Shown: positions 9,971 through 20,736, counted from the first letter of the stretch. The stretch: 64,000 nucleotides of DNA from Strigamia acuminata (GCA_949358305.1 OX442319.1:13764001-13828000), one strand, 5' to 3'. The notes: generated by a model not told the origin, from the sequence alone. Numbers and translations are program-made.

Positions 9971-12900
9971 CTATGAATTGTTGAAATTAGAATACATGCA
10001 TATACTAAGAAAAAGTGACTTTCACAACATTTGCAAGTTGGAAATTTATATAGAAAATTTGAATTTGAATAAAAAAAAACATTTTCAGCTAGGTGTATTT
10101 AAAATTTAAAAAATGGAAGGTAGTATTTTTTTGATATTGGAAATATATTAGAAATATATTGTGAAATTTAAAAATTTCTCAATTGAAAATGTTTGTTAAC
10201 ATTTTGTAAAAAAAATCTTACGTGAATTGTAATCAATTATTTGTTTGCGTGATGAATGTTATGAGTCATGTAGGATATTTAACTAATTAATTAATTGATC
10301 CTTGACTAGAATAGTAAATAACTAATCACGAAAAAGGTAAAATAATTTTTTTTTAAATTTTTTTTCTCAAGTAAATTTGCAAGAAAATAAATAAGCATTT
10401 TTCCTGCCAAAATTTGTTATCCTGTCAAAACAAACAAAGCAAAAATTGTTCTGTGACATGCAACCAACAAAAATATTATTTACAAATAAAATAAATGTTT
10501 TATTATTAAATCCAAAAAGATTACTGCATTTTAATCACTTTAATACTCAAAATGATTAAAAACAAACAGAACTACTTTGCTTTGCAGTAGTGCACGATTT
10601 CTAGTTAGGGGTAATATGGCTCGTAAATCATTCTCACTCAAGATTCTTATTCTTTATTATTATTATTATTATTAATATGAACGGAGATGGATTTGTGAGT
10701 GTTTGGACGGTCGCCACGTGGTCGGGGGAGAGCCACGGGACGCTGGACACAACACACACGATATAAAATACAACGAAATACACGAGAGACACAAGTTTAG
10801 TTTATGTTAAGCTTTATTATGTCTAGGGGTATGATGTGGTGTCTCATAGTGCATTTCCCAATGCGATACCTGCGAACAGCCATCCCTAACCAGACCACGT
10901 GGCACAGCGGCCATTGGCTGAATGACACGGGTGGTCGGAATTCAGTACGGCCACGTTGTCGTGGCGTTAACAGAGAACGCAGGACGAACGCGGCATACAC
11001 GGACTCTCAGGTCTTGGGGGGCGACAGAGTCGGTTACATTGGTTTTACAATTCAACAAAGATTCCTAAGGTTATTGTGAATTAGCATAATTCCTCATTAT
11101 TTACGTAATGACTCGTAAGATTTAGAGTTGAACACAACAGCTCGGCCAATGGGAGTTAGGCCAACTTTGTAGTGAGTTAGTGTTAGAGTATAGTTTAAAA
11201 AGTTTTAAACTGCCATAGATAAATGTAGGCTAGATGCATTCGCACTAATAACCAGAACTAGATTTAAACTTTGGGCTCGCTCAAACTTTCTGGTGCGAAA
11301 AGGATGTCAGCAACATAACCACACGAACCTTAATGTTACTTACGGTTGATTTAGCTGAAATAAATAATTAACATCAGACTTGTCCCAACCTGATTTCACC
11401 CAAACAAGACATTAGAACCAGAATGATTCTGCAACACTACTGTATTCAATTCATTTAATGTGACTTTTGTTACACATAAAAAATATTACGGAGTACCATA
11501 TTTATTCGAATGAGAGCCGCGGCTCATATTCAAAGAAAATTGAATATCCAATATTTTTTCCCGTTTGTTACGTTAAAAACAAAAATTTACCGTATTTTTG
11601 CGATAATACAATATTTTTACTGTTTCCACCGCGGCTCTTATTCGAGGGTGGTTCTTAATCAAATAAATACAGTATTAATTCTACCATATTCCCACTAGAA
11701 ATAAATGTTGTTAAGTAAAGGGTATTTGTAGCATTGCAACACAATAGAGCAGAATCGTTGAAAAGAGATGTAGAGTATTCGTATAGTGTCCCAATCTACT
11801 TGCTTTACGAATACATACAATACAAACCAGTTGTGGCATCTACTGTAGCAATGTACTGTACATAAGTTTAAAATCTTATTGTTCTTATAGTATTTTCTCT
11901 GGATTACAGTTTGCAGTTTGTGCCGTAGTTTCATTCATTCAGTAAACTAAATGCTCTAGAATAATGTGATAATGTAAATGCTGACCTGCATGAAATATTC
12001 AGTCGGGATGCATAACAGTCCTGTTCACATTCTGATACTTGCTCGTTGTCACCACACGGGCTTGTCGGGGTATCGACTCGAACAATCTGGAATGAACTAA
12101 TGTGTTCTAAGCACTGTGCAGAGTTGTTCTGATTCAATTAAAGTTTACCGTTTGACGGGAAATATCAATTTTAACAAAACTTCCACCGCTTATGTAGAAA
12201 ATGTGTTTAGGATGAAAATATTGATTTTGTGGCAGAATGAAGTGCTACAATGCATCAGATGTTGAGATAATTCGTTTAATTCAAATGTTCAAAATTTCTC
12301 ACGGGCTGAAGTTTGTTGATGTTCCACATTTTATAAAAGTCTACCCTGTTCCTATTCGGAACAAACTGTGCTTCTTCTAGAACATTTAGAAGCAGAAAGA
12401 AAAAATTATTCCATGTGACGTGTTTACGATGGGAAAAAGTGGAATTATTGCGGGTAGCAACTCTTATTAAATTTGGAATAATTAAGCGTTACTTTGGAAA
12501 GTCGATGGATCGAAACTGACCGAAACTGATTTCGATTGCATCTTGGATGGTACAGAAAAGCACAAGTACGCAATGGATTACATTGTAATATTATTCCCCT
12601 CCCTTTAAATCAATAGTTGCCTCAATCCATTTACATTGTGAGTCAACAAAGTAACCCTGGTGGTCAAATATGGCGCCAGCACAAAATATATCCCACTGCA
12701 TCCGTGATTGATTAATTAAGGTCAAGCATGGTAAGCATCCATTGCCAACACGTACAAAACTTTTGCTTGAGTACTCGTGTTTTGGTGTTGTGACTTAAAC
12801 AAAAGACGATCATACATTAAAAAAACATATCTGCTATTGTTTTACAGTGCTGGTGTGACGATTTGGGTGACGTGCTAACTTGTATCGAACTTTACTTGCA

Positions 12901-15900
12901 GCCGGGTGAAAAAAGTGTAGTAAAAAAGCAGCCTGGTCGAAAAATGGATACGTGTCCATGTCATGCTTGGTTCATTCTGCAATTAAGCAATATTTAAATG
13001 TGCAGAGGTTTCTCAATCGAGATACATTAGCAGCGTGAGCAGCACGCATTGCCAACATGCGCGTTAACTCGGTTTGATGTTGTGACAATGTCAAACCCAT
13101 CATTATGAAAATATGAAATGTATCCGCTAGTCTTTTAGAGGGCTGGTGCATTTTGGGTCGATTCTTAGGGCTACGTGTGTTAGAACTTTAGGTGGCTAAA
13201 CAAGTTCAAAGTTCGCATAGAATGTCAAATTTTTGCTACTTTTCTTGATAACACTGCATAGTCCAAACATTGTTGACAGAGTAGATAGAGTAACAGCATC
13301 TAGTTCGTGAGTCTGTAAAAAAAATAAAAGTATGCAAACAAATTCACCTTCTTTGAATATTCATTTGCTTACATTCTGCTGCAATTCCAGGATACGGTCG
13401 TGATAGTATTTGAAATTGGATGAAGCGTTCCATAATTGCAATGGCTCGTTAGCGAATTCTGATGATTGATGAAGCAAATCGATGAGTTGGTAATCATTGT
13501 TAGTAGCATTCATTTTTTTCTCCAAATGATCTTTAGCATCGGATATTTTCTTATTTTCTTCACATTCAATAATTTGTGGAAAATGTATGATTTTGTCCCT
13601 TTCGAAACTAACAGTTTGATAGACTGGATATTTAAGAAACTCGTCCATCAAATCGTACATGTAATAAGCTGAAAGAGAAAGCAGGAATAATATTACGACA
13701 GTTTTCATTTTCAACAGTTTTTTGACAAATGATTGTTTTGGCGTTTTCTGTTTCTTTTCGAGCATCGTTTGTATTCTCTCTTTCAACTGGCAATTTCCTT
13801 TAGTTGTTTTGAAGGACTTGACGAAAGGTGTTTTGCAGCAGTGGACAAATATTTCGACGAGTGTTAAGCATGACATGCCGAAATAGAGACCGATGGTTCC
13901 TCCAATATCACACAATAAATCGATGAGATCGTAAGAGTGACGTTCTTGCAATGTTCGAACATAATTATTCACAGCATATACTTGTAGAACAGCTTCTTTA
14001 TAAAACTCTTTATCAAAGGATGCGTCTTGATGTGTTACATCGCATAAATCGAGACATTTGCACTTCTGATTGAAGTTTACGTTTTCAAATAGTACTGCTT
14101 GATAGACTGTCTGCCTATAAATTTCAAATGGGCTGAATTTTTGTAGATTTTGTAGTTAATCATAAAATAACTCACTGAAACAAAATGAACACAGTGATTT
14201 TCTCAACTTGAGGATAAATGAAAGCCTTTAAACCTTTATCCCAGCATTTTAACAAGCTACACAACTCAGTAGTTATATTGAGTAGTTATAGAGTACAGCT
14301 CCTTGCTAAAATAGAATATTGGTCAAACTTAGTTCATGAACGTTTTCTAATACAACTTCTTAAAGGTAACAAAATAAATAAATAAATGCTGGTTTTTAGG
14401 ATACGATTTTACCATTATTTAGCTGTGGTTTGGTTAAAATTGAACTGAAAAATATTGCTTCAATTTACCAATGTAACAATGTGGAATATTGACATAAAAA
14501 ACATTTATTTCTTGAAACTATAACAAAATCCAAACTGTAATTAATGCAACACGATGATCCACATCAACTAAAAGTTGTAATTTCAACTAATAAATGTTTT
14601 GTATATCACTTTAACTCATTGTTCCATTGTTTTTGTCACAAACAATTGCATATTCCAGTCTTTTGTCATTTTGTAAATCCAGATTACTCAAAAATAAATC
14701 ATAATTTTTATGTTTGCTTTTAAAAAAATTGTATACTCAAAATACACTGAACGTTGTAGGAATGTTATACCCGAGTCGTAACTAGGGTTTGATGGATGTT
14801 ACGATGCGATGCGTGGGAATGTTTGAATAATTCCAACAAAAATTGTAGCCAAATAATGGTAGAATTATATCCTAAAAGTGTTGTTTAATCATTTATTTTG
14901 TTACGTTTAGAAAATTGTATTAAAAGAGGTGATGAACTTAGTTTTGACCATTATTCCATTTTTTGACAAAGAGTTGTACAGTACAACCCCTGTTGATATA
15001 CAAAATTTAATCCCTTCTTTATTTTCCCACAGAACACAATACGGGGACATCCAATGGATATCTGTGTTTGGATATGCAGATTTTGTCATAACGACACTTT
15101 ACAGTACCTGGCGTTTATCGTTTTCCTGATACAAGCTCGCAAGCAGTTCCCTAAGTCAACTTCATTGCCACACGGTTTTCGTTTCAGGTTAATAAAGTGA
15201 AACTAAAACGAGTTTAGAAGGAAATATTGAATTAATTTTAGCACAATTGTTACCTAGAATAAACAAACAGCGCTAATGTTTTGAAAGTTGTAAAACTAAA
15301 CATTACACGTTTGACTGCTAAGACAGTAATATCTTATTTTTTGAACTTTGAACTTTGAACTTAATCCTTACTTTCTGCGTGATTATTCCAGCACGGTTTG
15401 CGCGATTACATTGAATTTCGGGTAAATCATATTTGAGTAAATGGTACACGATCGTTGAGGCATCTATTAATACCTTTAAATGAAAACAATAAATGACAAT
15501 TGTTACAAAAATAGGCGAATAGTATAGTGACGTATTGGATGCACTCGCAGACTAAAAACTTCCTCTTAAGTTTGTTTTCAATGCAAATTATTGCAAATTA
15601 ATGCAATTCATTTGGCTAATCAAATACTTACATTAAAATTCCGGCATTTTTTAGGGAATTTGAATTTTATTATCATCTTGTAATATTGATTTCCAGATGA
15701 AAAAACAAATGCTAAAGAAAATGGATTTTAAATTTTTAAATAAACCAATTTTTGTAGACTCACGACTAGAAACTTGTGTAACTGGGTAAAGGGCAGGGTG
15801 CATCTTAACCGTGAGGTTAGCGCGTGATTTCCCCTACAAAGATTACATGAAATTATATTTTGTACTAAACTTTTACTTTGCAGACAAAAGAATTTTTTCA

Positions 15901-16385
15901 AAAAAATGAAAATGATTTACCGCTGCAAAGTAGGCATCGGTTATGAAGTTAGAAGGTCTCACATATTTTATTATGTCTGAGTAGTTATAACTTGAGTAAT
16001 ATGGATTAGCGTGGACATAAGAGCATTGGTCTTTTTGATTCATGAAATTATTAAATTCTTGCGTGGTTTCTGGATAAAAATAAACAAACGGCATCGTAGC
16101 AGCGTCTGTTGTTTCAACTAAGTTGGCGTCAACTGCCGTTGGCTCAGACATGTAATGCATTATTCGGTCTGCGCTTTGGTAAACACAAGCTGATATGTTC
16201 ATCAAGAGTAGAGTGCAAACTAGTACACGCAGAATCTTTTTCTTTCCCGAAATTTTCTTGAGTGATTTGGTAAACTCTGGCGTCCCCGTTTGCTCGGTGA
16301 GAATATTTACAACGATGTCACGCAATCTTCTAATTCTGTGTTTCTGAATCCAGCCTAAAGGTTGGCTCGCTTGCTGCGCTGCCAT
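9631..16385 (-). CDS. Tandem two-unit DEG/ENaC-type cation channel (seven-exon model)
   Basis: DEG/ENaC channels are trimeric sodium-selective channels with two helices flanking a cysteine-rich ectodomain. Seven phase-compatible exons (16,385-15,921; 15,473-15,372; 15,202-15,108; 14,114-13,373; 13,312-13,202; 12,086-11,986; 9,970-9,631) give about 651 residues. Helix 1 is near 52-72. A first ectodomain of about 205 residues follows, then helix 2 near 285-314 with CDIGGTIGLYFGMS. After a basic linker come another helix 1 (about 359-376), a second ectodomain (about 250 residues) and a last helix (about 628-651) with GILTGLS. Both GxS filter motifs are present. Intron phases repeat in both halves (0, 0, 2). 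Each unit is short for the family (usually 450 residues or more), so small exons may be missed. The exon-5 donor and the start codon are the weakest parts. Confidence 0.75.
10694..11038. mobile_element. Possible solo LTR inserted in the last intron
   Basis: A 345-bp GC-richer block begins TGTGAGTGTTTGG and ends GTCGGTTACA (TGT...ACA termini), with a TATA-like GATATAAAATAC near 10,760. It is absent from the duplicated copy at about 4,190-4,245, where a different short sequence sits instead. I find no target duplication, so an LTR origin is an inference. Confidence 0.35.
11494..11674. mobile_element. MITE with GAGCCGCGGCTC-type arms
   Basis: Inverted ends TACCATATTTATTCGAATGA and, reversed, TACTGTATTTATTTGATTAA bracket internal GAGCCGCGG and CCGCGGCTC. 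It lies in the last intron of the channel gene. Only the right end is recognisable in the duplicated copy (to about 4,683). There is no coding sequence. Confidence 0.65.
11986..12086 (-). CDS. DEG/ENaC gene exon 6 (unit 2 cysteine-rich ectodomain)
   Basis: The acceptor TTAGTTCATTCCAG opens phase 0 and the donor GCAG|GTCAGC closes phase 2. The 33 codons read IVRVDTPTSPCGDNEQ...CEQDCYASRLNISC, the family pattern of spaced cysteines before the last ectodomain segment. It aligns residue for residue in its first 12 positions with exon 3 (FHFINLKRKPCG) and has the same phases. Confidence 0.75.
13202..13312 (-). CDS. DEG/ENaC gene exon 5 (unit 2 ectodomain), tentative
   Basis: A strong acceptor (TATTTTTTTTACAG) opens an in-frame stretch beginning THELDAVTLSTLSTMFGLC, 37 codons, phase 0. 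The donor CTT|GTTTAG is poor, so the 3' boundary may be wrong. By position and phase it is the unit-2 counterpart of exon 2. The intron between exons 5 and 6 (12,087-13,201) holds no other feature I can support. Confidence 0.5.
13373..14114 (-). CDS. DEG/ENaC gene exon 4 (unit 1 helix 2 fused to unit 2 helix 1)
   Basis: This is the key exon: 742 nt without a stop, from the acceptor GAAATTTATAG to the donor AAT|GTAAGC. It reads QKCKCLDLCDV, then DLLCDIGGTIGLYFGMSCLT (the family's helix-2 signature), then a Lys-rich linker. It continues into KMKTVVILFLLSLSAYYMY, a first-helix type segment, followed by HFPQIIECE in the place where this family has a conserved FPAVTIC-like post-helix motif. Incoming phase 2 matches exon 3 exactly (AG+G, Arg). 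Confidence 0.88.
15108..15202 (-). CDS. DEG/ENaC gene exon 3 (unit 1 cysteine-rich ectodomain)
   Basis: The acceptor CTCGTTTTAG opens phase 0 and the donor GCCAG|GTACTG closes phase 2. Thirty-one codons read FHFINLKRKPCGNEVDLGNC then LRACIRKTINA. Continuing past the donor hits a stop within seven codons, which supports splicing there. Its counterpart in the second unit is exon 6. Confidence 0.75.
15372..15473 (-). CDS. DEG/ENaC gene exon 2 (unit 1 ectodomain)
   Basis: A 102-nt stretch, phase 0 at both ends, between an AAAG acceptor with a modest pyrimidine tract and a good donor AAA|GTAAGG. It reads VLIDASTIVYHLLKYDLPEI then QCNRANRAG. It joins exon 1 and exon 3 without a frame change. Confidence 0.65.
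15921..16385 (-). CDS. DEG/ENaC gene exon 1 (N-terminus and unit 1 helix 1)
   Basis: From ATG at 16,385 to the donor GCG|GTAAAT, 155 codons. A basic N-terminal region (HRIRRLRD, LKKISGKKK) leads into the helix ILRVLVCTLLLMNISACVY and then MPFVYFYPETT, where the family has its post-helix motif. The ATG follows AAAATAAATA. An upstream exon cannot be excluded. Confidence 0.75.
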
Positions 16386-16389
16386 TATT

Positions 16390-17255
16390 TATTTTTCTCA
16401 GATATGTCTGTAAGCCTGGTTTACTGGTTTAGTTGGTGTACATAATAAAATTTATCGTCTTACCTTTACGTAGGACTGAGAATGTTAATGAGTGAGTAGT
16501 TCGAGCGAAGCAGTTGTATCAAAGTTGGTCAATCCAGTTGTTTGAATTTGATTGGTCACAATGAGTAACGGTGAAAGGTTATTCAAACCAGTGAGCAGTG
16601 GAAATGTTCTCGCCGTCCACGGTGAAAATAGCGGATAAGTGTATTCCAGTTGAAGTGTGTTTCTCCAGCTTGACCTGGTGTGCTTCATTCATTTTTCTAA
16701 TCAATATATTTAACATCCTGTTTACTATTTTACATAAAAATGATTTATTTTTGAAATAAATGACAACTGCTTATGCCGATGAATTATTTCTTTCAGAATT
16801 TTTATTGCTTCGAGAGCGGAAGTGGAACATTTTTATTTGACAGCAAACATTATTTATGAATTCTATTGATGGAGCTTTTTGAAGCAACATTTACCGACAT
16901 TATGTTTTCATTTTTCGTTTTAAGTCAAAATATTTTAAATGTTTATTTTTAACAAATTCTGTAATAATTGGACGAAATTGTCATGAATTAAACAAAATCA
17001 GTCATAAATAGAAGAAATTCATCAAAAAAAAAAATAAATAAATTCATCAAAAATAAAAAAAAAATTCATCAAAAATAAAACAAAATTTATCAGAAATAAA
17101 ACAAAATTTATTATAAATAGGAAAAAATTCATCATCGTAAGTAGGAAATAATTTGAATTTTATCAAAAATAGGGAAAAATTTGTTGTAAATTATGTGTTT
17201 TGTTTGGACAGACAACACGTGCTCAGGGGAGAGCTTTGAGTTCGTAGAAGCGTGG
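16390..17255. repeat. AT-rich intergenic stretch with a degenerate tandem repeat
   Basis: 16,950-17,190 holds loosely repeated units of the form AATTCATCAAAAATAAAACA. The rest shows nothing recognisable. A 67-codon frame on the minus strand (16,485-16,688) has no family features. Confidence 0.6.
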
Positions 17256-17276
17256 TCATTCCCGAAGCCATTTTGA

Positions 17277-17648
17277 ATGCAGTATTACCGAACTCGACCA
17301 TCTCTGAAGTTGAGGAACAAAACAAAATCGCAAGCGAGGCGCACTACGCGAAGCGCGGGAAACCGCAAAGGAAGAACCAGACGGATTTCCGAGATCGACG
17401 TTGCTGAGCACGAGATTCGGCGAGACCGAAGAAATGCGCATCCACTTGGAGGAGCGCCGTTTGGAGTGGGGGATCGAAATGAGCCGACCGACCGGAAGAC
17501 AAAAGAAGCCGTGCCACGACACAGTTCGAGATGGAGAAGGAAAAGATGAAGCTGGATTTGCAACGGGAACAGCAAGCGCACGAACTCAAAGTGATGGAAA
17601 TGAAACAAAAACACGAACTGAAACTTGCGAGAATCAAGGCCAATATTA
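17277..17648 (+). pseudogene. Broken coiled-coil coding fragment
   Basis: Shifting between frames gives protein-like pieces: EEMRIHLEERRLEWGIEM at about 17,430-17,485 and EMEKEKMKLDLQ ... HELKVMEMKQKHELKLARIK at about 17,531-17,640, ending ANIS and TAA. The charged heptad-like pattern suggests a coiled-coil tail. At least one frameshift separates the pieces. GC content is higher than in the flanks. Family unknown. Confidence 0.4.
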
Positions 17649-17750
17649 GTTAATGATGAGATTATTTTCGCTTGTTTTCAATAAAAATTAAATCATTATT
17701 GTGTGTTGGGGTCCAATTGGTCTCATTTATATCCAATAAATTTCTCAACA

Positions 17751-18080
17751 ATGGTAGAAACTAGAAATGTTGATTTTGTCGATAAAGTGGTGTTAGTGTC
17801 ATTTTTAATTTTATGTTATCACCAGGTGGAAGCACAGCTGCATGACGTAAAACTCGTAGTTGGCGCCATTGTAGCTTTTCAGGTCCTCTCGTTTCTTTTT
17901 CGTGTTAGAGTTTTCGAGTAGATTATAGGCTTTGTTTGTATAGAATGTTTCTAGAGAAGTTGGTAATGATTTAAACTTTTTATTCCAGATGGTTAACCAA
18001 AGAAGAAAAGTTGTTTCAAGGACTTGTTTGTTGCTAATTGGATTGTTGTTATCTATGGTTGCAAACATTTGCTTGGCATA
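17751..18080 (+). other. Two small hydrophobic open frames
   Basis: 17,751-17,921 begins MVETRNVDFVDKVVLVSFLI and has two hydrophobic stretches. 17,991-18,080, after a good acceptor-like TTTTTATTCCAG, reads MVNQRRKVVSRTCLLLIGLL then a further hydrophobic run. They could be pieces of a small membrane protein or chance frames. I do not recognise either. Confidence 0.2.
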
Positions 18081-18539
18081 AAATTAAGTAAGTAAAACTT
18101 ACTTTGTATAGATTTATGAGTTTTGTGAATGGTTTCAAGTAATATTACTGGTAAAGTAAACTGTCGATTAACTGGACGAATTGGGAGACAAGGGTGAAAG
18201 TAGTTAAAATGTCGAACAGGAACGTAGTTGGTTGAGCGCATGCGCATTAAAAAAAATTGCATTAATATGTTTCCCGAGTCATGCAAAGCGGTAACTTGCT
18301 TTCAACCATGAAAGGTAATCTGGTAAATACACAATACAATTGTCTTACACCCGTACGATTCTAGAACCTGAGCTGGTTTCTGAACTCATACACCAATTAC
18401 ACTTAAACTTGAATTTATGACAAACCTGCAAGTGAGTAGTGGTTTCAGCCTTGAAGTGTAACATTTATGCTTTTAGGGGTATTTAATCGTACGAGCTGAA
18501 AAGGAGAAACCTGTTAACACTTAACAAACAGTCAACATT

Positions 18540-18670
18540 CTGTAGTCTGGAAATGACTGTTTGACGAGAAATCCTTACTGCGGTTGTCAATTTGTTGTGG
18601 ATGTAAAAAATGTGTTTCGGATGAAAATATTGGTTTTGCGGTAGAATGAATTTCTAGAATGCTTGGAAAT
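18540..18670. repeat. Diverged copy of a channel-gene intron segment
   Basis: The order of matches to 12,140-12,255 is kept: CTGTTTGACGAGAAAT, AAAATGTGTTTCGGATGAAA, ATATTGGTTTTGCGGTAGAATGAA. It indicates another older duplication of intron DNA from the DEG/ENaC gene. Confidence 0.55.
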
Positions 18671-18938
18671 TAAATGAAAAGCATAACATTTATCTGAAGA
18701 TTCTGGAGTATCTCGTACTCCACTTCTGTTCATGTTAATTTGTGACGCTGCCGATTGCAGCGCCACCTACGTTGTTTCCTCAATTAAAGGCACTTATGCA
18801 AATAAGCTAACCCAAGATGGTCGTGTCTGTAGTCCGTTCATTTCCAATCCAACACCATCAATCCGAATCCATTTAGAGAAACACTTCAGATTCAAAATAT
18901 CTCACTGGTTGATGTTTGTGGCACACTTGTGTAGTGGG

Positions 18939-19079
18939 TGTAATGTTCGTAGTAATCCAAATTAGACACGAGCACCGGGGATAACAATGTTTATTCGTTC
19001 AACGCTAACCTCGGAATGTCCTCTCGGACTCAGCCTACATTACAAGTAATCTCGAACCTTTTACTGCCGCCATCTAGTG
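18939..19079 (-). repeat. 3' LTR of the Gypsy-type element, truncated
   Basis: It appears identical to 20,737-20,877. The upstream (U3) 26 bp are missing because the internal deletion runs into the LTR. Confidence 0.85.
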
Positions 19080-19252
19080 TCAGGGTCGGGGTCCTTAGGT
19101 TTTCGGACGCAATGGATGGGCGACACCCACGGCGTCGGACCCATCTCCTCAGTAACCTTTTCAATAATCCCTTCCGCAACCATCCGATCCAACTCCCGCT
19201 CTACTCGACCTCTCAGACTAAACGGTATCGGGTGGCACGCTCTCGTCCACAT
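19080..19252 (-). pseudogene. Start of Gypsy reverse transcriptase, truncated and frameshifted
   Basis: A different frame from gag-protease reads IPFSLRGRVERELDRMVAEG then PTPWVSPIHCVRKPKD. This is the N-terminal part of Gypsy-type RT (ELDRM...GIIE...PTPWVSP). Within the next few codons the frame runs into LTR sequence. A small indel near 19,220 separates it from the protease frame. Confidence 0.8.
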
Positions 19253-20552
19253 GTAAATGAACCACGTGATTCTTTGATTTACCTACCCCATGAAACAGTT
19301 CGGGATACTTAGCCACAACTTCCTCCTTCATGCCACCTTCCTTTACACTCCGCACCATCTTGATTAATCCCAATTCCTCCGCCGTATCGCAGCTCAACAA
19401 CGAGTCACCGTCCACGTCCGCAACGTACACCTCCGACATTGTCCTTTGACCATTATACTCTAAAAACGTTGTCATCACACCTAATAAAGGTAAAGGGTTA
19501 GTCTGTCCATATGGCATTAATCTTGCCGAACTCATTCTCAACTTAGGCAAAGGCACAATTGACTTAAACACTCTTCGACTCAGCAAATTCACATGAGCCC
19601 CAGAATCGACACCAAACATCACCTTCATTCTGCAGCGACCCATCAACAACTCAACCTGTGGCATCTTCCGCTTAACCTCAACCGATCCAACTGTAATGCC
19701 GAAAATAGGATTTCCTTCCTCGTCCAATTCCGTGTCCCACTCCACTGCTCCAACTGGCTTGTCCACTGCTCCGACCGCTTTCCGCTCACCTCCGGCTGAT
19801 TTCACTCGGCAAAACCTAATAAAATGACCCAACTTCCCGCACCCATGACACTTGATCGCCTTAGCCGGGCATGGCATTCCCTCGCGGTGCGGCCAGGCAC
19901 GCCCACAATTGAAACACAGCTTCGGAGCCGCTCCTTCCCTTCTAAACGCACTCTGGACTCGATCTCCTCTCCTCGGCGTAACTCCTCTCACCGCATTCAC
20001 CTCCAACGACCGCTCAAATCCTCCGTAATCCTCCATTCGTTTGGCCTGCCACCCCGAACTCTCGTAACTCCTCGCCGCATCAAGTAAATCCTTCAATTTC
20101 CAATTTGACGCTCGCAGCGCCTGGCGTCGCAGCTTCGCCATTGATGTTGCGAAAATTACCTGAGCTTTCAGCTCCTTATCTAAGTCTGTAAATCCACATC
20201 CGACAGCCAGCCCCCCCAATCGCGCACAAAACTGGTCCACAGTCTCCGTCGCCTCCTGTTTACTGGCACGAAATGAATAAATGCAGAAGTCCTCATTTTT
20301 CTGCGGCGCGAAATACGTCGTAAGTATGTCCTTTGTTGTAACATAGGTCGTACCTTTAATCGGCATCGCCTCATACACACCGTACACATCCTCACCTACA
20401 TAATGAAGTAACATCGCCATTTTTTGTCCGTCGTCGGAAATCCCGGCCGCCGTTAAAAATATCTCCAACCGGCTCAACCACAAAGTCCAGCGCTGACTTT
20501 GGGTCGACATCGCACCGTGCATGTCGAACGGTAAAACTCCCGTCGCCTGCAT
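19218..20552 (-). CDS. Gypsy-type gag and protease, partial pol
   Basis: 444 codons. Residues 1-200 are gag-like. Paired cysteines at 213 and 216 precede a zinc knuckle C235-C238-H243-C248. The protease motif is FGVDSGAH with Asp316. The end, HVDESVPP, leads toward reverse transcriptase. A better initiator, ATG at 20,634 in AAGATGGCG, is cut off by an in-frame TGA after 23 codons, so this product is probably not made as such. Confidence 0.8.
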   Translation of the reverse strand: MQATGVLPFDMHGAMSTQSQRWTLWLSRLEIFLTAAGISDDGQKMAMLLHYVGEDVYGVYEAMPIKGTTYVTTKDILTTYFAPQKNEDFCIYSFRASKQEATETVDQFCARLGGLAVGCGFTDLDKELKAQVIFATSMAKLRRQALRASNWKLKDLLDAARSYESSGWQAKRMEDYGGFERSLEVNAVRGVTPRRGDRVQSAFRREGAAPKLCFNCGRAWPHREGMPCPAKAIKCHGCGKLGHFIRFCRVKSAGGERKAVGAVDKPVGAVEWDTELDEEGNPIFGITVGSVEVKRKMPQVELLMGRCRMKVMFGVDSGAHVNLLSRRVFKSIVPLPKLRMSSARLMPYGQTNPLPLLGVMTTFLEYNGQRTMSEVYVADVDGDSLLSCDTAEELGLIKMVRSVKEGGMKEEVVAKYPELFHGVGKSKNHVVHLHVDESVPPDTV

Positions 20553-20718
20553 TCATCCCGCCGACACCGGCTTCGCCGCACTCGCACCTGCTAACGCCAC
20601 GTTGGTTTTCTCGGGCGACGCCATCTTGGCTCCACTAACTCACTCGCTAACAGCGATCCCGGGCTCAAAACAATTATCCACACACTGTCACACACCAAAC
20701 ACCGTCCACTCACGTCCA

Positions 20719-20735
20719 CAAGTCACTCGTCGCCA
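20719..20735 (-). promoter_or_regulatory. Putative primer-binding site of the Gypsy-type element
   Basis: Immediately inside the 5' LTR, in element orientation, the sequence is TGGCGACGAGTGACTTG, in the position of a tRNA primer-binding site. I cannot assign the tRNA. Confidence 0.5.
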
Positions 20736-20736
20736 A

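Larger units (their letters stand above)
9430..11975. repeat. Segmental duplication, copy 2 (in-gene copy)
   Basis: This is the counterpart of 1,985-4,970, here in place within the channel gene: terminal exon, acceptor and most of the last intron. It differs by a GC-rich insertion at about 10,694-11,038 and an inverted stretch near 11,130-11,290. 10,240-10,690 is AT-rich intron with nothing else recognisable. Confidence 0.85.

Noticed and set aside
10804-11079. 91-codon plus-strand and 67-codon minus-strand frames
   Set aside because: They lie in the GC-rich solo-LTR-like insertion, lack motifs, and are absent from the duplicate segment.
14920-15107. Continuing exon 3 of the channel gene without splicing (cysteine-rich ...CPRIVFCGK...)
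   Set aside because: An in-frame TGA follows within a few codons, whereas splicing at CAG|GTACTG joins exon 4 in exact phase. I kept the spliced model.
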